DNA of 64,000 bases from Paragyromitra xinjiangensis. Its lineage: Eukaryota; Ascomycota; Pezizomycetes; Pezizales; Discinaceae. This document shows, piece by piece, positions 1-10,344 of this stretch. The stretch lies in assembly GCA_038503065.1 (NCBI GenBank), contig JBCAMK010000011.1, positions 1,488,001 through 1,552,000 of the forward strand, written 5' to 3'. A model generated the notes under the pieces. That model was not told where the DNA came from. It saw nothing but the letters and a program-made list of their open reading frames with translations, and ran no database searches. The position numbers were made by a program, and so were the translations under genes. The stretch's first letter is position 1; every line of letters begins with the position of its first letter.

Positions 1-244
1 TTTTTCCTATATTAACCTGATAGGGTTATAAAATTATCATGCAAATAAGCAGGAAGATGATTGATTTGGGTTTTCTTTTCAGTTTATTTTTTCTCGGTTA
101 AAATTTTATTATTATTTCCTTTTATTTTTGATTGTTTTAAAAAAGAGATTTGTACAACGGGGAGGATATATTTGTAGTTGGTGGCGGATGAGGCGATATA
201 CTTTAGTATCAGGGCCGTAGAATTAAAACACTAAACACTAAACA
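1..244 (+). mobile_element. LINE (Tad1-like) 3' tail fragment
   Basis: This stretch matches the 3' untranslated tails of the two full LINEs at 18955-19168 and 24632-24817: the same start just past the ORF2 stop, the GGCGGATGAGGCGATATAC block, and the ACACTAAA-type terminal repeat ending at 244. It is therefore the end of a LINE whose body lies to the left of the window. It runs directly into a 5' promoter monomer of the same family at 245, as at the junction of the two tandem LINEs at 19168. Confidence 0.85.
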
Positions 245-830
245 CTAGAGGCAGTATATAACAAGCGATTGCCCACCTCGCTTCTACTTCTCCTCCATCA
301 TCTCCGACCGCAAACTCAACACCACAAACCATCTCTCCCAGAATCTCACAGAACCAAAAGTCTTTATCTCTTTGGCCTTGTTTATCATCACACCCCACTC
401 CGCATCTGGGAATTCATCACTCCCATCGCTCCCCTATCAACCTGGCTCCCAATACTCCACCCAGAGTATCGCCATCACCACCCGCAACTCCTGTCCGACT
501 TGTTTGGGCTGCTACTTCGCCAACGCCAGTTGTTTCGCCCGAATTTCTCTTTTGATTCCTACAGTCCCATCAGTCAGGGGCCCTAATCTACTCCCCATAC
601 TAGAGGCAGTATATAACAAGCGATTGCCCACCTCGCTTCTACTTCTCCTCCATCATCTCCGACCGCAAACTCAACACCACAAACCATCTCTCCCAGAATC
701 TCACAGAACCAAAAGTCTTTATCTCTTTGGCCTCGTTTATCATCACACCCCACTCCGCATCTGGGAATTCATCACTCCCATCACTCCCCTATCAACCTGG
801 CTCCCAATACTCCACCCAGAGTATCGCCAT
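245..830 (+). repeat. LINE 5' promoter monomers, tandem x2 (second truncated)
   Basis: Two head-to-tail units of about 355 bp start with CTAGAGGCAGTATATAACAA at 245 and 600. They match the units upstream of ORF1 in the LINEs at 13131 and 19169. The second unit stops at 830, where transposon E1 begins. The TATATAAC near the start of each unit could serve as a TATA-like element (inference). Open frames here are low-complexity translations of the repeat and not genes. Confidence 0.8.
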
Positions 831-850
831 CATCAGCAAAAATAATTATT
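831..850 (+). repeat. E1 left terminal inverted repeat
   Basis: CATCAGCAAAAATAATTATT pairs with the complement at 10157-10176 over 19 bp. The first 11 bases are the signature shared with E2, E3, B1, B2 and both MITEs in this window. Confidence 0.85.
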
Positions 851-1340
851 TCCTCCCTCAGCTCCAGGAGGCTTGGGATCGTCGGGAGACTCGGGAGACT
901 CCAGGAGTTTATGTGCCTACCTGGAGGAGCGGTGGATACTCCTCATCCTCCTGGAGACTCCGGGAGCCCACGCCGCCCACTCCACGAGTCTCCCTGGAGA
1001 CGCTGAGGCTCCTCCGGGCGGCTCCATAATGCGCAAGTAATTACTCAATCTCCTGGGGAGAGCAGTCGCATTGCTGCTTTCTTCATGGAGTGTACGATAT
1101 CGAGCTTCCTCCCTGGGAGTGCGGAGGCACAACTACCTTCTCCATGAAGTATGCGATATCGAGCATCCTCCCATGGAGAGCAGCAGCGCGGCTTCGACCT
1201 CCCTGAAGTATGCGACATTCCGCATCCTCCCAAGGAGCGTAGAGGCATGACCATTTTCTCCAAGGAATGCACGGTATCGAGCTTCCTCTTAGGGAGTCGA
1301 TGTCCTTTACTTTACTACTCCATACCGTGGCATTTATCCC
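850..1340. repeat. E1 left subterminal repeat zone
   Basis: No credible gene. The zone is packed with CTCCAGGAG/GGAGACTC-type words (850-1040). It then carries about four degenerate units of about 60 bp containing GATATCGAGCWTCCTCCC (near 1093, 1150, 1209, 1268). Such subterminal motif clusters are usual transposase-binding regions in CACTA-like elements (family knowledge); binding here is inferred. The several overlapping minus-strand frames are repeat translations. Confidence 0.6.
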
Positions 1341-1555
1341 TCCCCGAGATATCCTGAATCCTCCTGAACTCTCCATATTCATTAGGGCGTGCCATATTCT
1401 CGCCCAGGACCCTTGCTTCAGACCGAGTTTAAAGCTATTCACATGATATCACTCGGACTTGTGGAATAGAGCATATACGGATTAAAATTACTATTATAGC
1501 GAGAATCTACCAAAATACGATATAGATAATCCTCCGCAAATTGAGACCAACCAAA

Positions 1556-1835
1556 CAAAAGATGAAGTGTATCCTCCTAAGCTCCTAACGCTAACCAAAA
1601 GACAGACTAAAAAACGGACCAAAGAAACGATGCAGTGTATCCTCCACGACCCAAAACCAACGACCAACGACCAACGAAAGAAAAGATGCAGTGTATCCTC
1701 CACAGCCCCCAAGACTAACTAAACGACAGACAAAAAAACAGACAAAGGGAAAGAGGCGGTGTATCCTCAGGACTAACGAAAAGACAGACGAATAACGAAC
1801 GAAGAGAAAGATGCAGTGTATCCTCCATAGCTCCA
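1556..1835. repeat. about 60-bp tandem repeat, GATGCAGTGTATCCTCC core
   Basis: The core GATGCAGTGTATCCTCC or a close variant recurs at roughly 1563, 1628, 1685, 1752 and 1811, separated by A/C-rich spacers of the type ACTAACYAAACGACAGAC. The array lies just downstream of the stop of the DUF6532-like gene on the minus strand. The open frames over it come from the repeat. Confidence 0.65.
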
Positions 1836-1844
1836 AACATCCCC

Positions 1845-3832
1845 TCAAAGATACACAGCCTCCCTTTCCCGCTCGAAGCTTGCCACAGCCCCAGAAAGGT
1901 CGACCTGCATATCATTAGTAGTCGGAGGACCAGTATTGGCTGCAGGAGTTGGAGGAGGGGTATCAACTTCAGTTTCGATCTCATTCTCGATTTCTTGCTC
2001 TAAGAGAAGGGTAGGAATATTGACAGGCCCCGGTGCCTGCTCCTTATCCTCAGGATGAGGAGACTCCGAACCGTTTCGCCTGGCTTTGTTTCGAGTACCT
2101 TGATAGCCTACTCTTTCGAAGTCCCGTTTCCGCTTGCGACTCAGTAACTCACCCATATGATCGTCGTCATCGTCATCATCGCTCCAAGGAGTGGCCGACT
2201 CGTCCACAGGCCTCCTAGTCACCCTGGCAACCTTTCTCTCTACCTCGTACCGAATCGCATGCAGAACTTCCACTTCCCATTCAGGAGCTTTGAGTGCTAT
2301 GGTATCCCACATGCTGCAGTGTCTGCGCCAGACCGCTATAAAGGATGTCAGTCATCCTAGGTCTCGGAAAGATATAGGAGTGGAAAGGGGGGGCAGCAGT
2401 ACGATAACAGGTCTCCCTAGTGAAGTCTGCAGGCTCCACATACATGCCAGTCCTCCAGGCTTTCAAATTGTACTGGAGCACTGCTGTGACAAAGCAAACG
2501 AACTCCTTATTGATTAAGGAGCTAAACGCAGCATTGGAGCGTCCCTCATCCTCCTCCCCCTATAATACTTGAGGAAGATGAGCTTAGCAATCGTATCATT
2601 TAGAAAGCAATTCTTAAAATCCTAGTAGGATGGTCAGCTTCCTACTCCTATTGCTCCCGAATTCGACATACCGCCATGGTAGATTCAAGGCACATAAACC
2701 TGTCCTTGACTAGCAAATACTCCACTTTGTTTCTAATAATCTCAGGATAATGCTCATCCAGCTCATAGAGCTGGATAATGCTCACCTTGGCTGCACTGAC
2801 GAGGTGAGAGCGCACGCGGCAGTGTTGCTGGCTAATCTATATCTCATGTGAGGATATGCAGTATCCTTCAGGAAAGGGGTAATTACCTGCCAAATGTTTT
2901 CTGTCGTCAGTTCCAAGCTCTCTAAGGCAAGCAAATCTGACCAGCTGTGGGTAGTAGTCCGTGGGTTGGGAGTGATTACCTGACGAGAACAAGCTGCCTC
3001 CAGAGGAGCCTGACGCTCCATATCCTCCGAAGCCTTCGCCCAAGCAGTACGTATCCACTTGAGCAACGTCTCAGCAGATGGCAGGGGCTCACAAAACAGG
3101 GTCTTCTGCAGGATATCCTCCTGAGATGCATGGACCAAGGCACGGAAAGGCTCTCCCAACAAATATACGCTTCTGCTACTCCTTCTATGGAGGTCACCTC
3201 CACTACGACTCTCTGCATCGCCCCTGGGAGATACAGACCTTCCACTGCTACGATTCGGAGAATTGGCGGGAGTTGCCGGAGGGCGGCCTGGCCTAGCTCG
3301 CTGAGCTGGCGCCTGCTCAAGGGGTTCGGGGACACGCTATATCAGTTAGAAAAGCTCTCGATAATTTAGGATTTGCATTATCCTCAGGAGTTCCTACCAA
3401 GCGAGCCTGCCCTCGATAGATAGCATTACGAGCCATTTCAGACGCAGCAGCCTGTATCTTCGTCTGTGGTCTTTTGGTCCGGTTCTGACTTGGGGGGGGA
3501 GCTTGCTCATCCTCATAGAAGTCTTCGTCCGCTGAATTTTCTTCATCTACTTCCTCCTCAGCCTCCTCCTCGGCTTCCTCCTCCTCTTCCTCCTCCTCCT
3601 CCTCCTCCTCCGCCTCCTCCTCCTGCGATGCCAGTCCTCTTTCTCTTTCTCTGCCACGTCGACTATAATTGAGGGGCTCAGCTTCCGGATCCACGATACG
3701 CCTTCTCCTTCTTGTTTTGGAGGGGCGAGGGGTGGTGGCATTCGTTTTGCTGCTTCGAGGTTTCTCTTGCAGATGGCTGTCATCCTTGGATGGAGAATAT
3801 ATGATTTGGAAGGGGTAGGTGATATCGTACAA
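1845..3832 (-). CDS. DUF6532-like protein, multi-exon, of E1
   Basis: Several minus-strand coding blocks line up with the homologous gene of E2 (39244-41064). An N-terminal low-complexity basic/acidic block (3832 to about 3330, with a poly-Glu tract from CCT repeats) is followed by an alpha-helical block near 3330-2780. Next comes a segment resembling VEYLLVKDRFMC (about 2720-2670), then LQYNLKAWRTGMYVEPADFT (about 2480-2410), and a C-terminal acidic/basic tail ending at 1845. These match the E2 words VRELLEGDRFMFKE and VVCTALRCALTDYEPTG. The layout recalls DUF6532 proteins, which often accompany such elements in fungal genomes (moderate recall). No enzymatic function is known to me. Exon joints are not all resolved, and the N-terminal start is the first long open frame, not proven. 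Some frames may be broken. Confidence 0.5.
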
Positions 3833-4126
3833 GAGAGAAGATCGTATGGAGGAGAGAGAAGAGCGTATGGAGGAGAGAGAGAATCCTCAGGACCTCTGGG
3901 GGTGATGCTTATAAGGAGTGCGGTCTGATCTCTAAGACATATTTGAATTAACTCTAGCCCTAACATAATACTACTGACGCAGCGCTTCGACCTCCCAAAA
4001 ATAAAAAAATAAAAATACACGGATAGTCAATATCAAAGGATGCTCTGCATCCTCGCGGTAATCTCCATCAAGTGCCCCTAATCCCAATACCAATCCTAAT
4101 AACCAATGCCCCTAATCCCAATATCC

Positions 4127-5709
4127 CTACCTTTCGTTTTCCTGTTCCATATTATAAGCATTTGCTGATCTAGTAATAGCCATCAGAAGGGAGTATACCA
4201 ATCGTTCAAGCAGGGCCTGCTTGCTCATCATCATCATCATCACCCACTTCCTCCGTATCCTTCGCTTTCCCTTACCCTTCGCTTTACCCTTACCCTTATC
4301 CTTCGCTTTCCCTTTATCCTTCGCTTTCCCCTTATCCTCCACTCCCTTCAACGCAAGCAAGGCTTCAGCAAGCGCTTCAGCCGTAAAATAATCAGGGTCC
4401 CCTGACGCAGGTGGCGTATCTGAACCATCATACTCCTCCGCAGGCTCCCCTTTAGGGCCCGGACCATCGTATGGGGCCCGATGAAGGATGACCAGCATCC
4501 TCGGAGCGGTTAGACCCTGTATCTGAGCCAGCCAGCCAGCAACATCCTCATCATCGGCAAGAATAGTAGAGATTGGGTAAGTCGCAGAAACCTCTTCAGG
4601 AACAGCATCCACAAGGGCTCCTAGCATCCTTCGAGGAGTACGGCCCGCAGGTAATTGCCTCGTGGCTACGCGAAGGCACTCGTTGAGGGTAGGAGCACTA
4701 ATTCTGGCAACCCAAGACTTGACTAAACCCCAATTGACCCCAGCCGGTGCTTCCCAGGGATAACGAGTCTCCTTGGTGGAAACCCTCCACCAGGCATCCG
4801 GGTCACAGAGCGTCACTCGGACTGGGACTTCTTTGAATTCTAAATCACCCGCACGATAGTAAGCATCCTTCAGTCAAACAAATAGAGGGCCATAAACAAA
4901 ATCTTACCTTCCACATCCTTTTCTCTCTCGATCATACCAGTATCCGTCTGCTGCACCTGATGCAGGCAATCCCGAAGGAGACTCTGCATCGCCTGATCTA
5001 CCTGCTCTTTATCCTCTGTATGCCTCGGGCGGTAGGTCACAATAGAATGATGCCCTGTAGCCCATTCTGTTAATGATGCCCATGCCTCTGCGGTAGGATT
5101 AGCGATGCCTCGGATACCATGCATCCTCAAATAGGATACAACATCACTCCGAAGGACGGTATAATGATGAGGATTATCCTCTCTAAACCCAAGGAGTGGC
5201 TTATAGTCAGTGGCCTTCATGAGTTTTTTTTTTGGTGTTTCCTTCTTTGGCGCTTTTCCCTTTATTACCACTTTCTTCGGCGTTTCGGGCTTTTTTGGAG
5301 TTTCAAGCTCCTCCGGAGCTTTTGGGTCTTTCTTCGGAGTCTCCGTATCCTTTGGGGTTTCCGGATCCTCCGATGGTTCCTTAGCTTTGCCTTTACCTTT
5401 ATCTAGAGCAGCCATGGGGAGAGAAGGAGACTGTGTATCCTTGAATGGTATAAGTACCTGGTCCAAAAAGAGGCCCCAAGCTTGAGTTGGGGGGGGAGTT
5501 GCGATATCAGTCCTCCGAGTGCGAGGAGTAGGAGATGAAGGAGATGAAGGAGATGAAGGAGCTGCGGAGAGGTGGGCAAACTTTCTGAGTTGATAGCCGT
5601 CGCTACTGGACGGGCGTTTTCGTTCTTTCGAGGGAGTCTCTGTATCTTTCGCAGGATTCTGAATAGCACTTGGTCCTGGTTCTGGATTCGATTTACTGGA
5701 GTTATTCAC
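4127..5709 (-). CDS. Unknown E1 accessory protein, two exons
   Basis: Exon 1 (5709 to about 4909) begins with a Met followed by a Ser/Pro/Lys-rich region holding many TPK/ETPKK repeats, then a folded block (KPLLGFREDNPHHYTVLRSD). A likely intron (GTAAGATTTT..CTGAAG, about 4908-4869 on the minus strand) leads into exon 2, whose DAYYRAGDLEFKE and TLCDPDAWWRVSTKET continue the frame. Exon 2 ends in a Lys/Gly/Asp repeat (KGKAKDKGKAKDKGKGKAKG) and a basic tail. The gene lies between the DUF6532-like gene and the divergent transposase, so it is probably element cargo or an accessory factor. I recognise no family. The charged low-complexity tails suggest nucleic-acid or chromatin contact (inference only). 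Confidence 0.5.
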
Positions 5710-5740
5710 CGCCTATTTGTATTAGCATCAACGTATCAAG

Positions 5741-6561
5741 ATGCCCTGCGCTATGGAGTTTGCTCACCGCCCACTGCTGAGTTTTCCCCGCGGAGTCTAC
5801 TGCCGATTTGAGGATATTGGACATCTTGAAATAGTAATATCAAGTTGGTTTAGGAAGGATATATGGTATCGCGAGCTTAGGCAAGCTAGGAGAGAAGGTT
5901 GCAGAGGATGGAGGAGAGCGAGGAGGAAGCTGAAGAGGAAGCTGAAGAGGAGGAGAAGCAGGATTTGTTTGCCCTGGCAGCGTTTATGAGGTCATATGTG
6001 AGGTATTGATAGGATCTGTGCGCAGGCCAACCCTAACCCACCTTGAAACCACTAAGCGACGCCTACACCTCCTATTTTGGGATTAGCCTGCTCCCATATT
6101 TCAACTTCATATCAACACCCCCTGAACTCCAACGAGCAGCAGCAAGAGCTTCCTACCTTTGCAAGCAGCAGAATCCTACTCTAGCGACCAATATCACTCC
6201 ACTTCAGCGAGTTACAGCATCCTACTCCCTTCCAGTATCCTACCCCCTCTCAGCATCCTACTTCTCCTTGGCATTAGCATCCCCGAGGCTGATTTCCAGT
6301 GATCGCAGCAAATCCTCCACGGGGCAACATTCTGTTTCGCGCAAGCTCCTGTCTGCATCCTCCCATTAGTGAGCAAATATCCTATTTTCTATCAGCGAGT
6401 GTCAGCATCCTAATTTCTCTTAGCGAGTATTGATATCATACTTCCTTCCAGGACCAGAATCAACCCGGAGGGTGCATTCTACTCCCAACTTGAAACGAGC
6501 TCCAGCATCCCACCCCTAGCATCTTGCTCCACAGCCGATACACAGTATCCTTCAAGTTGAT
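5741..6561. other. E1 divergent intergenic region rich in GCATCC/GTATCC words
   Basis: The gap between the minus-strand gene ending its 5' side at 5709 and the transposase start at 6562 has no convincing gene. From about 6205 to 6555 the word AGYATCCY occurs about every 15-40 bases (for example near 6212, 6235, 6255, 6275, 6355, 6405, 6508, 6548). The region is a plausible divergent promoter and a possible transposase-binding array; both roles are inferred. Confidence 0.5.
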
Positions 6562-9500
6562 ATGGATTCGGAGGCTCCAAGATCCCGCTGCCCATTGTGC
6601 CGCCGCACTTACAGCTCAGCTCTGTCGTTGCATGCTCATATGATGGCTATCCACCCTAAGTATGCCTCCATCGCACTGGTATTTGGCCAAGGAGGCACTC
6701 AATCCGAAGAGGATGAGGAGGATGGCTCAGGAGTTGGTTCATGGCGCCGACAGAATCCAGACAGTGATTGGGAAGACATATGCTCTGGAGGTGGGTCATC
6801 AAATGGGAGCACTGTAGGTGGAAATGAGGAGGATAATGAGAATCCTTCACCATCTGATACGGAGGATGACGACGCGAATAATGGTACAGGACCCATCCAG
6901 CTATCTAGCCCAAGGATAATTCAATATACCAATGCAGCGTGCTCTTTGGGGGATGTGGAGGATCATCAGGAGGTTGTGGAGTTCCTCCTCTCAAACCCAT
7001 ACACTCCATTTGAGACGGCTTTTGACTTCAAGCTCGCTAGGTGGATAATAGAGAGTGGAATAGCAAAACCCGTATCAACGAGTATTTCAACAAGGGGCTC
7101 TGCACTCCTACGCCAGGATTTAGGTCTGCCCATACGATGTACAGACTCCTCGATAGGATAGATCCGGATTTAGGCCAAGCGCACTGGCAGCGAGGAGTTG
7201 TGAAGTCATGGAAGGGATGAGGAAGAGAGTGACGTGGTATTACTTCAGGCCAATACCGGCCTGTATCCAATATTTGCTCAAACAGCCAGCATATGCCGAG
7301 GATATGGTCTATCTTCCAGTTCGAGAATACAACAACAGCGGAGAGAGGATGTATTCTGAGCTCCATACAGCAGACTGGTGGTGGGAAGTACAGGTTAGCT
7401 ATTTGCTCCCAAATATTTATTATTCTGCTAATTCTCGTGGCTAGGAAAGCTTACCTCACGGAGCCACGGTGATTCCAGTCATCTGCGGCTTGGATGGCAC
7501 ACATCTCACCAATTTCTCAGGTGATAAGAAGGCTTGGCCAATCTACTTGACGATAGGGAATATCCCTTCCGAAGTTCGAAATAAGCCAACGAATATGGCT
7601 ATGATTCTTGTGGCACTCCTCCCGATCCCTCCAAAGTTTACCAAAGACAATTCAACCAATAGGCTCGAGAAGCGAATAGAGCTATACTATACGAGGTCCT
7701 CAGCATCCTTTTCAAGGATATGAAAGAGGCTGGGATGACTGGAATCCGATTAGCATGTGCGGATGCTCAGTACCGAATGTGCTTTATCCAATCCTTTGTG
7801 CTTGGATGGCTGACCACGCAGAGCATTGCCAACTCCACAACCTAGAGCAAAACGCTTGCCCAAAGTGCGAAGTCAAGCCAGACCAACTTGGTGAGCTCGT
7901 CAGCAGCCCAAAGCGAAACGACAAGGAGTATCAGAAAGTGGCTCAATCCTTTGCCGATACTGGGGATCCTCAGGAATTGGAATATCTTGCTGAACGAGGG
8001 CTGAAAAGCGCCATTCAACGTCTTTTGGGGGATGCCACATCTCCCTCGCACTGGAGACCTCCACAAGCCAGACCTCCTGCATAATATATATCTCGGTATA
8101 TTGAAGCATTTGATGGAGTGGATAGAGAGCTTCCTCGAGAAGCACAAGAGGCAGCAGGCATTTGACGAAGTCTGGATGTCGATACCCCTCTTCCCAGGCC
8201 TGGCTAGGCCAACTAAAGCCTATCGAGAGGTTTCCCAGTGGCAGGGCAAGGAGATGTGCAATCTCGGCCGTATCCTTCTCGGGGCTTTTGCAGTTGCGCT
8301 GCTCAATCCTTCGAAGGATGAGCTATATCCTTTCAAGCGAGCTATCCTTTGCGTGCGGAGTTTTATCGATTTCCACCTTATGGCACAGTATCGGAGCCAT
8401 ACACCTGAAACCTTGCGATATATGGACCAGTATCTGGCCGACTTCCACAAGCATAAAGATATCTTCATAGAATTCAGAGCTTCCAAGAAGGCAAGCGCAA
8501 AGGCACGCGCAACAGTCAAACGCTTGAAGCTATCGCAGGATGCCAGGCCTCCTCCTACAGGATCCAAAAAAAGACAATTGAAGGATGCAGATAGGCTTGA
8601 GAGGAGGGAGCTACTCGTTGAAACGCAGCAGGAAGAAAGCCACTTCAACTTTCCAAAGATGCACCTCTTAACGCACTTCCATGAGCACGTTGAGCGGTAT
8701 GGAGGGATCCCCATGTTTTCTACTGAGGTTGGGGAGACGGCACATCGGCAGCAGATCAAAGAAGGATATAGGGCATCCAACAAAAACGATTCGACGAAGC
8801 AAATCCTGCACTACTACGCACGTCGACAAGCATTGGGTATGCGTATATTGAACCTCCGGGCCCTTTTTAGGGATGCTGAGCCTCCCAATTATGGGGATGC
8901 CGAGCCTCCCAATTCGCAGCTGCACGATATCCTTAAACCCAGACGATCGAAGGTCCAACATACAGGAGAAAGGGCATCCCTCCGGCGATTGTGTGGTCGA
9001 CAGGCGAAGGTTTCCCTTCTGTATGACATCATCTCCCAAATGAATATCCCGGATCTACCAGAACGAATACTATATTACAGCAGTCAGAATTTGAAGGATG
9101 AGCGTCGTCTTGAGGAGGATACAGAGGCTCTTCTTACATACCCAGCTGAGATGTTCTCTCACCTTCGAGTCCCTGTGCCAAAGTTCCAGCAACCTGAGGA
9201 GTTTGAGCTTCATCGTGTGACATGCAGAGGGGTGGGAGGGTTTAGGGGTCAGGCTCCACGAAACGATTGGGTGTGGGTCCAGGTAGGAGACGAGGGCCAG
9301 TTTGGCGCTCTTCGAGGACGCCTTCCAGCCAAAGTGCTTTGCCTTTTTAAGATTCGAGATCCTCATACACAGTATACACATCGACTAGTCCTTGTGAGGA
9401 TGCTACGAGCCTCTCCGGGTGGAGGGAGGATTACGGGCATCCATGGGATGGTGAGAGTATCTACTAGGTTGACAGATGATCGATTCATTGTAGGGATAAA

Positions 9501-9627
9501 GAATATCATGGGAATCGCGCATCTCATTCCCGAGCAGCCGGAGCTCCAAGAGAATAATACTAAATGGCTAGTCAACAACCAAATTGACCTTACAACGTTT
9601 AATGAGATCTATACTTTAGAGAATTGA
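6562..9627 (+). pseudogene. Plavaka-type transposase of E1 (decayed)
   Basis: The protein starts at 6562 with a C2H2 finger (CPLCRRTYSSALSLHAH). An acidic linker follows, then blocks shared with the E2 transposase: ADWWWEVQ (about 7380), GLDGTHLTNFSGDKKAWP (about 7490), CPKCEV (about 7860), LHKPDLLHNIYLGILKHLMEW (8065-8125) and SQWQGKEM (about 8235). It ends with KWLVNNQIDL and a stop at 9627. The Asp of GLDGT, the Asp before LLHN and the Glu of WQGKE are the likely DDE residues by analogy with Plavaka/CACTA-like transposases. A 51-nt intron (7394-7444, GTTAGC..GGCTAG, branch CTAAT) is visible. Frame changes near 7060, 7200, 7680, 7795 and 8030 break the gene, although the last 531 codons are open. 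E1 is therefore probably not autonomous now. Confidence 0.85.
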
Positions 9628-10156
9628 GGATACTGAGTATCCTCGCAGGACTAGGAACGTGGGAACATGGGTGGATTGGGAGACAGGGCATCCTCAAGGA
9701 TTGGGGACCGTGGGAGCTTGTATATAGTCAGAGACTCGGAGAACATAGAGTAGATGAGAGATGGAAGTGGGCGAAGGATGGAAGTAGGCAAAGGATGGGA
9801 GTAGGCGTAGGATACTTAATATCCTACGTGGCAATACTGTATCAATCAAGCGAATAGAGCCAATCAAATCTAGATACCACGTGCTTGGCTGCAATTACTA
9901 AGCAAAACTCCTGAAACTTTGCGGGAAAGAGAAGCATTATCCTCCTAGAGATATGAAGAAGTTGTTAGGCGCTCCACGAGTTGACTGCAGCGACGAAGAG
10001 TAGTCATTTCCTCCAGGAGATGGCTGGAGTCGAAAGGATTAGATATATCCTCCATGAGGATGTAGTAGCGCGACCACTCCTCAAGGAGGTCAGGGAGCAC
10101 ATGGAGGTCAGGGAGAAAATTGCCTCCCGGGGAGACATGCCCAAACTCCAGGAGGC
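9628..10156. repeat. E1 right subterminal zone
   Basis: There is no gene between the transposase stop and the right terminal repeat. The sequence carries repeated GGATACTN, AAGGATGGAAGTAGGC and, nearer the end (9935-10150), CTCCWGGAG/CCTCMAGGAGG words that mirror the left subterminal zone. Confidence 0.55.
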
Positions 10157-10176
10157 GATAATTATTTTTGCTGATG
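10157..10176 (-). repeat. E1 right terminal inverted repeat
   Basis: Complement of the left end at 831. It terminates in TTTTTGCTGATG. Confidence 0.85.
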
Positions 10177-10220
10177 TGGAGTGGAGGTACGCACTTCAGT
10201 GGTATCCAGAGAGCACCATG
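10177..10220 (+). mobile_element. B1 non-autonomous element, internal piece
   Basis: TGGAGTGGAGGTACGCACTT and what follows match B2 at 62978-63021 almost base for base. In B2 the sequence continues without a break into the part that here resumes at 24847. The left portion of B1 is missing. The piece ends in CCATG, the left copy of the 5-bp duplication made by the solo-LTR-like insertion. Confidence 0.8.
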
Positions 10221-10344
10221 TGTAACGGGGGTAGGCTTAGACAGATAGGCTAGGTGTACGGCCGTTGCGAAATGGATATAGATCAGGTTCAGAATCCGAT
10301 TCTTTCGTGCAAACTACTCTAGAATCTTCAGGGCTCAATTCAAT

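Larger units (their letters stand above)
831..10176. mobile_element. E1: 9.3-kb Plavaka-type DNA transposon
   Basis: The ends are a near-perfect inverted repeat, CATCAGCAAAAATAATTAT at 831 and its complement ending at 10176. Inside are a minus-strand DUF6532-like gene (1845-3832), a minus-strand unknown gene (4127-5709) and a plus-strand decayed Plavaka-type transposase (6562-9627), with motif-rich subterminal zones. The flanks do not match: the left is a LINE monomer (ending AT) and the right is the B1 remnant (starting TG). This copy may therefore be a recombination chimera rather than a clean insertion. Confidence 0.85.

Noticed and set aside
245..1030. Proteins of 100-260 codons over the LINE monomers
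   Set aside because: They are translations of non-coding promoter monomers, and their ends coincide with repeat boundaries rather than gene signals.
3540..3630. CCT/CTC microsatellite as a separate locus
   Set aside because: It encodes the poly-Glu tract of the DUF6532-like gene of E1 on the minus strand.
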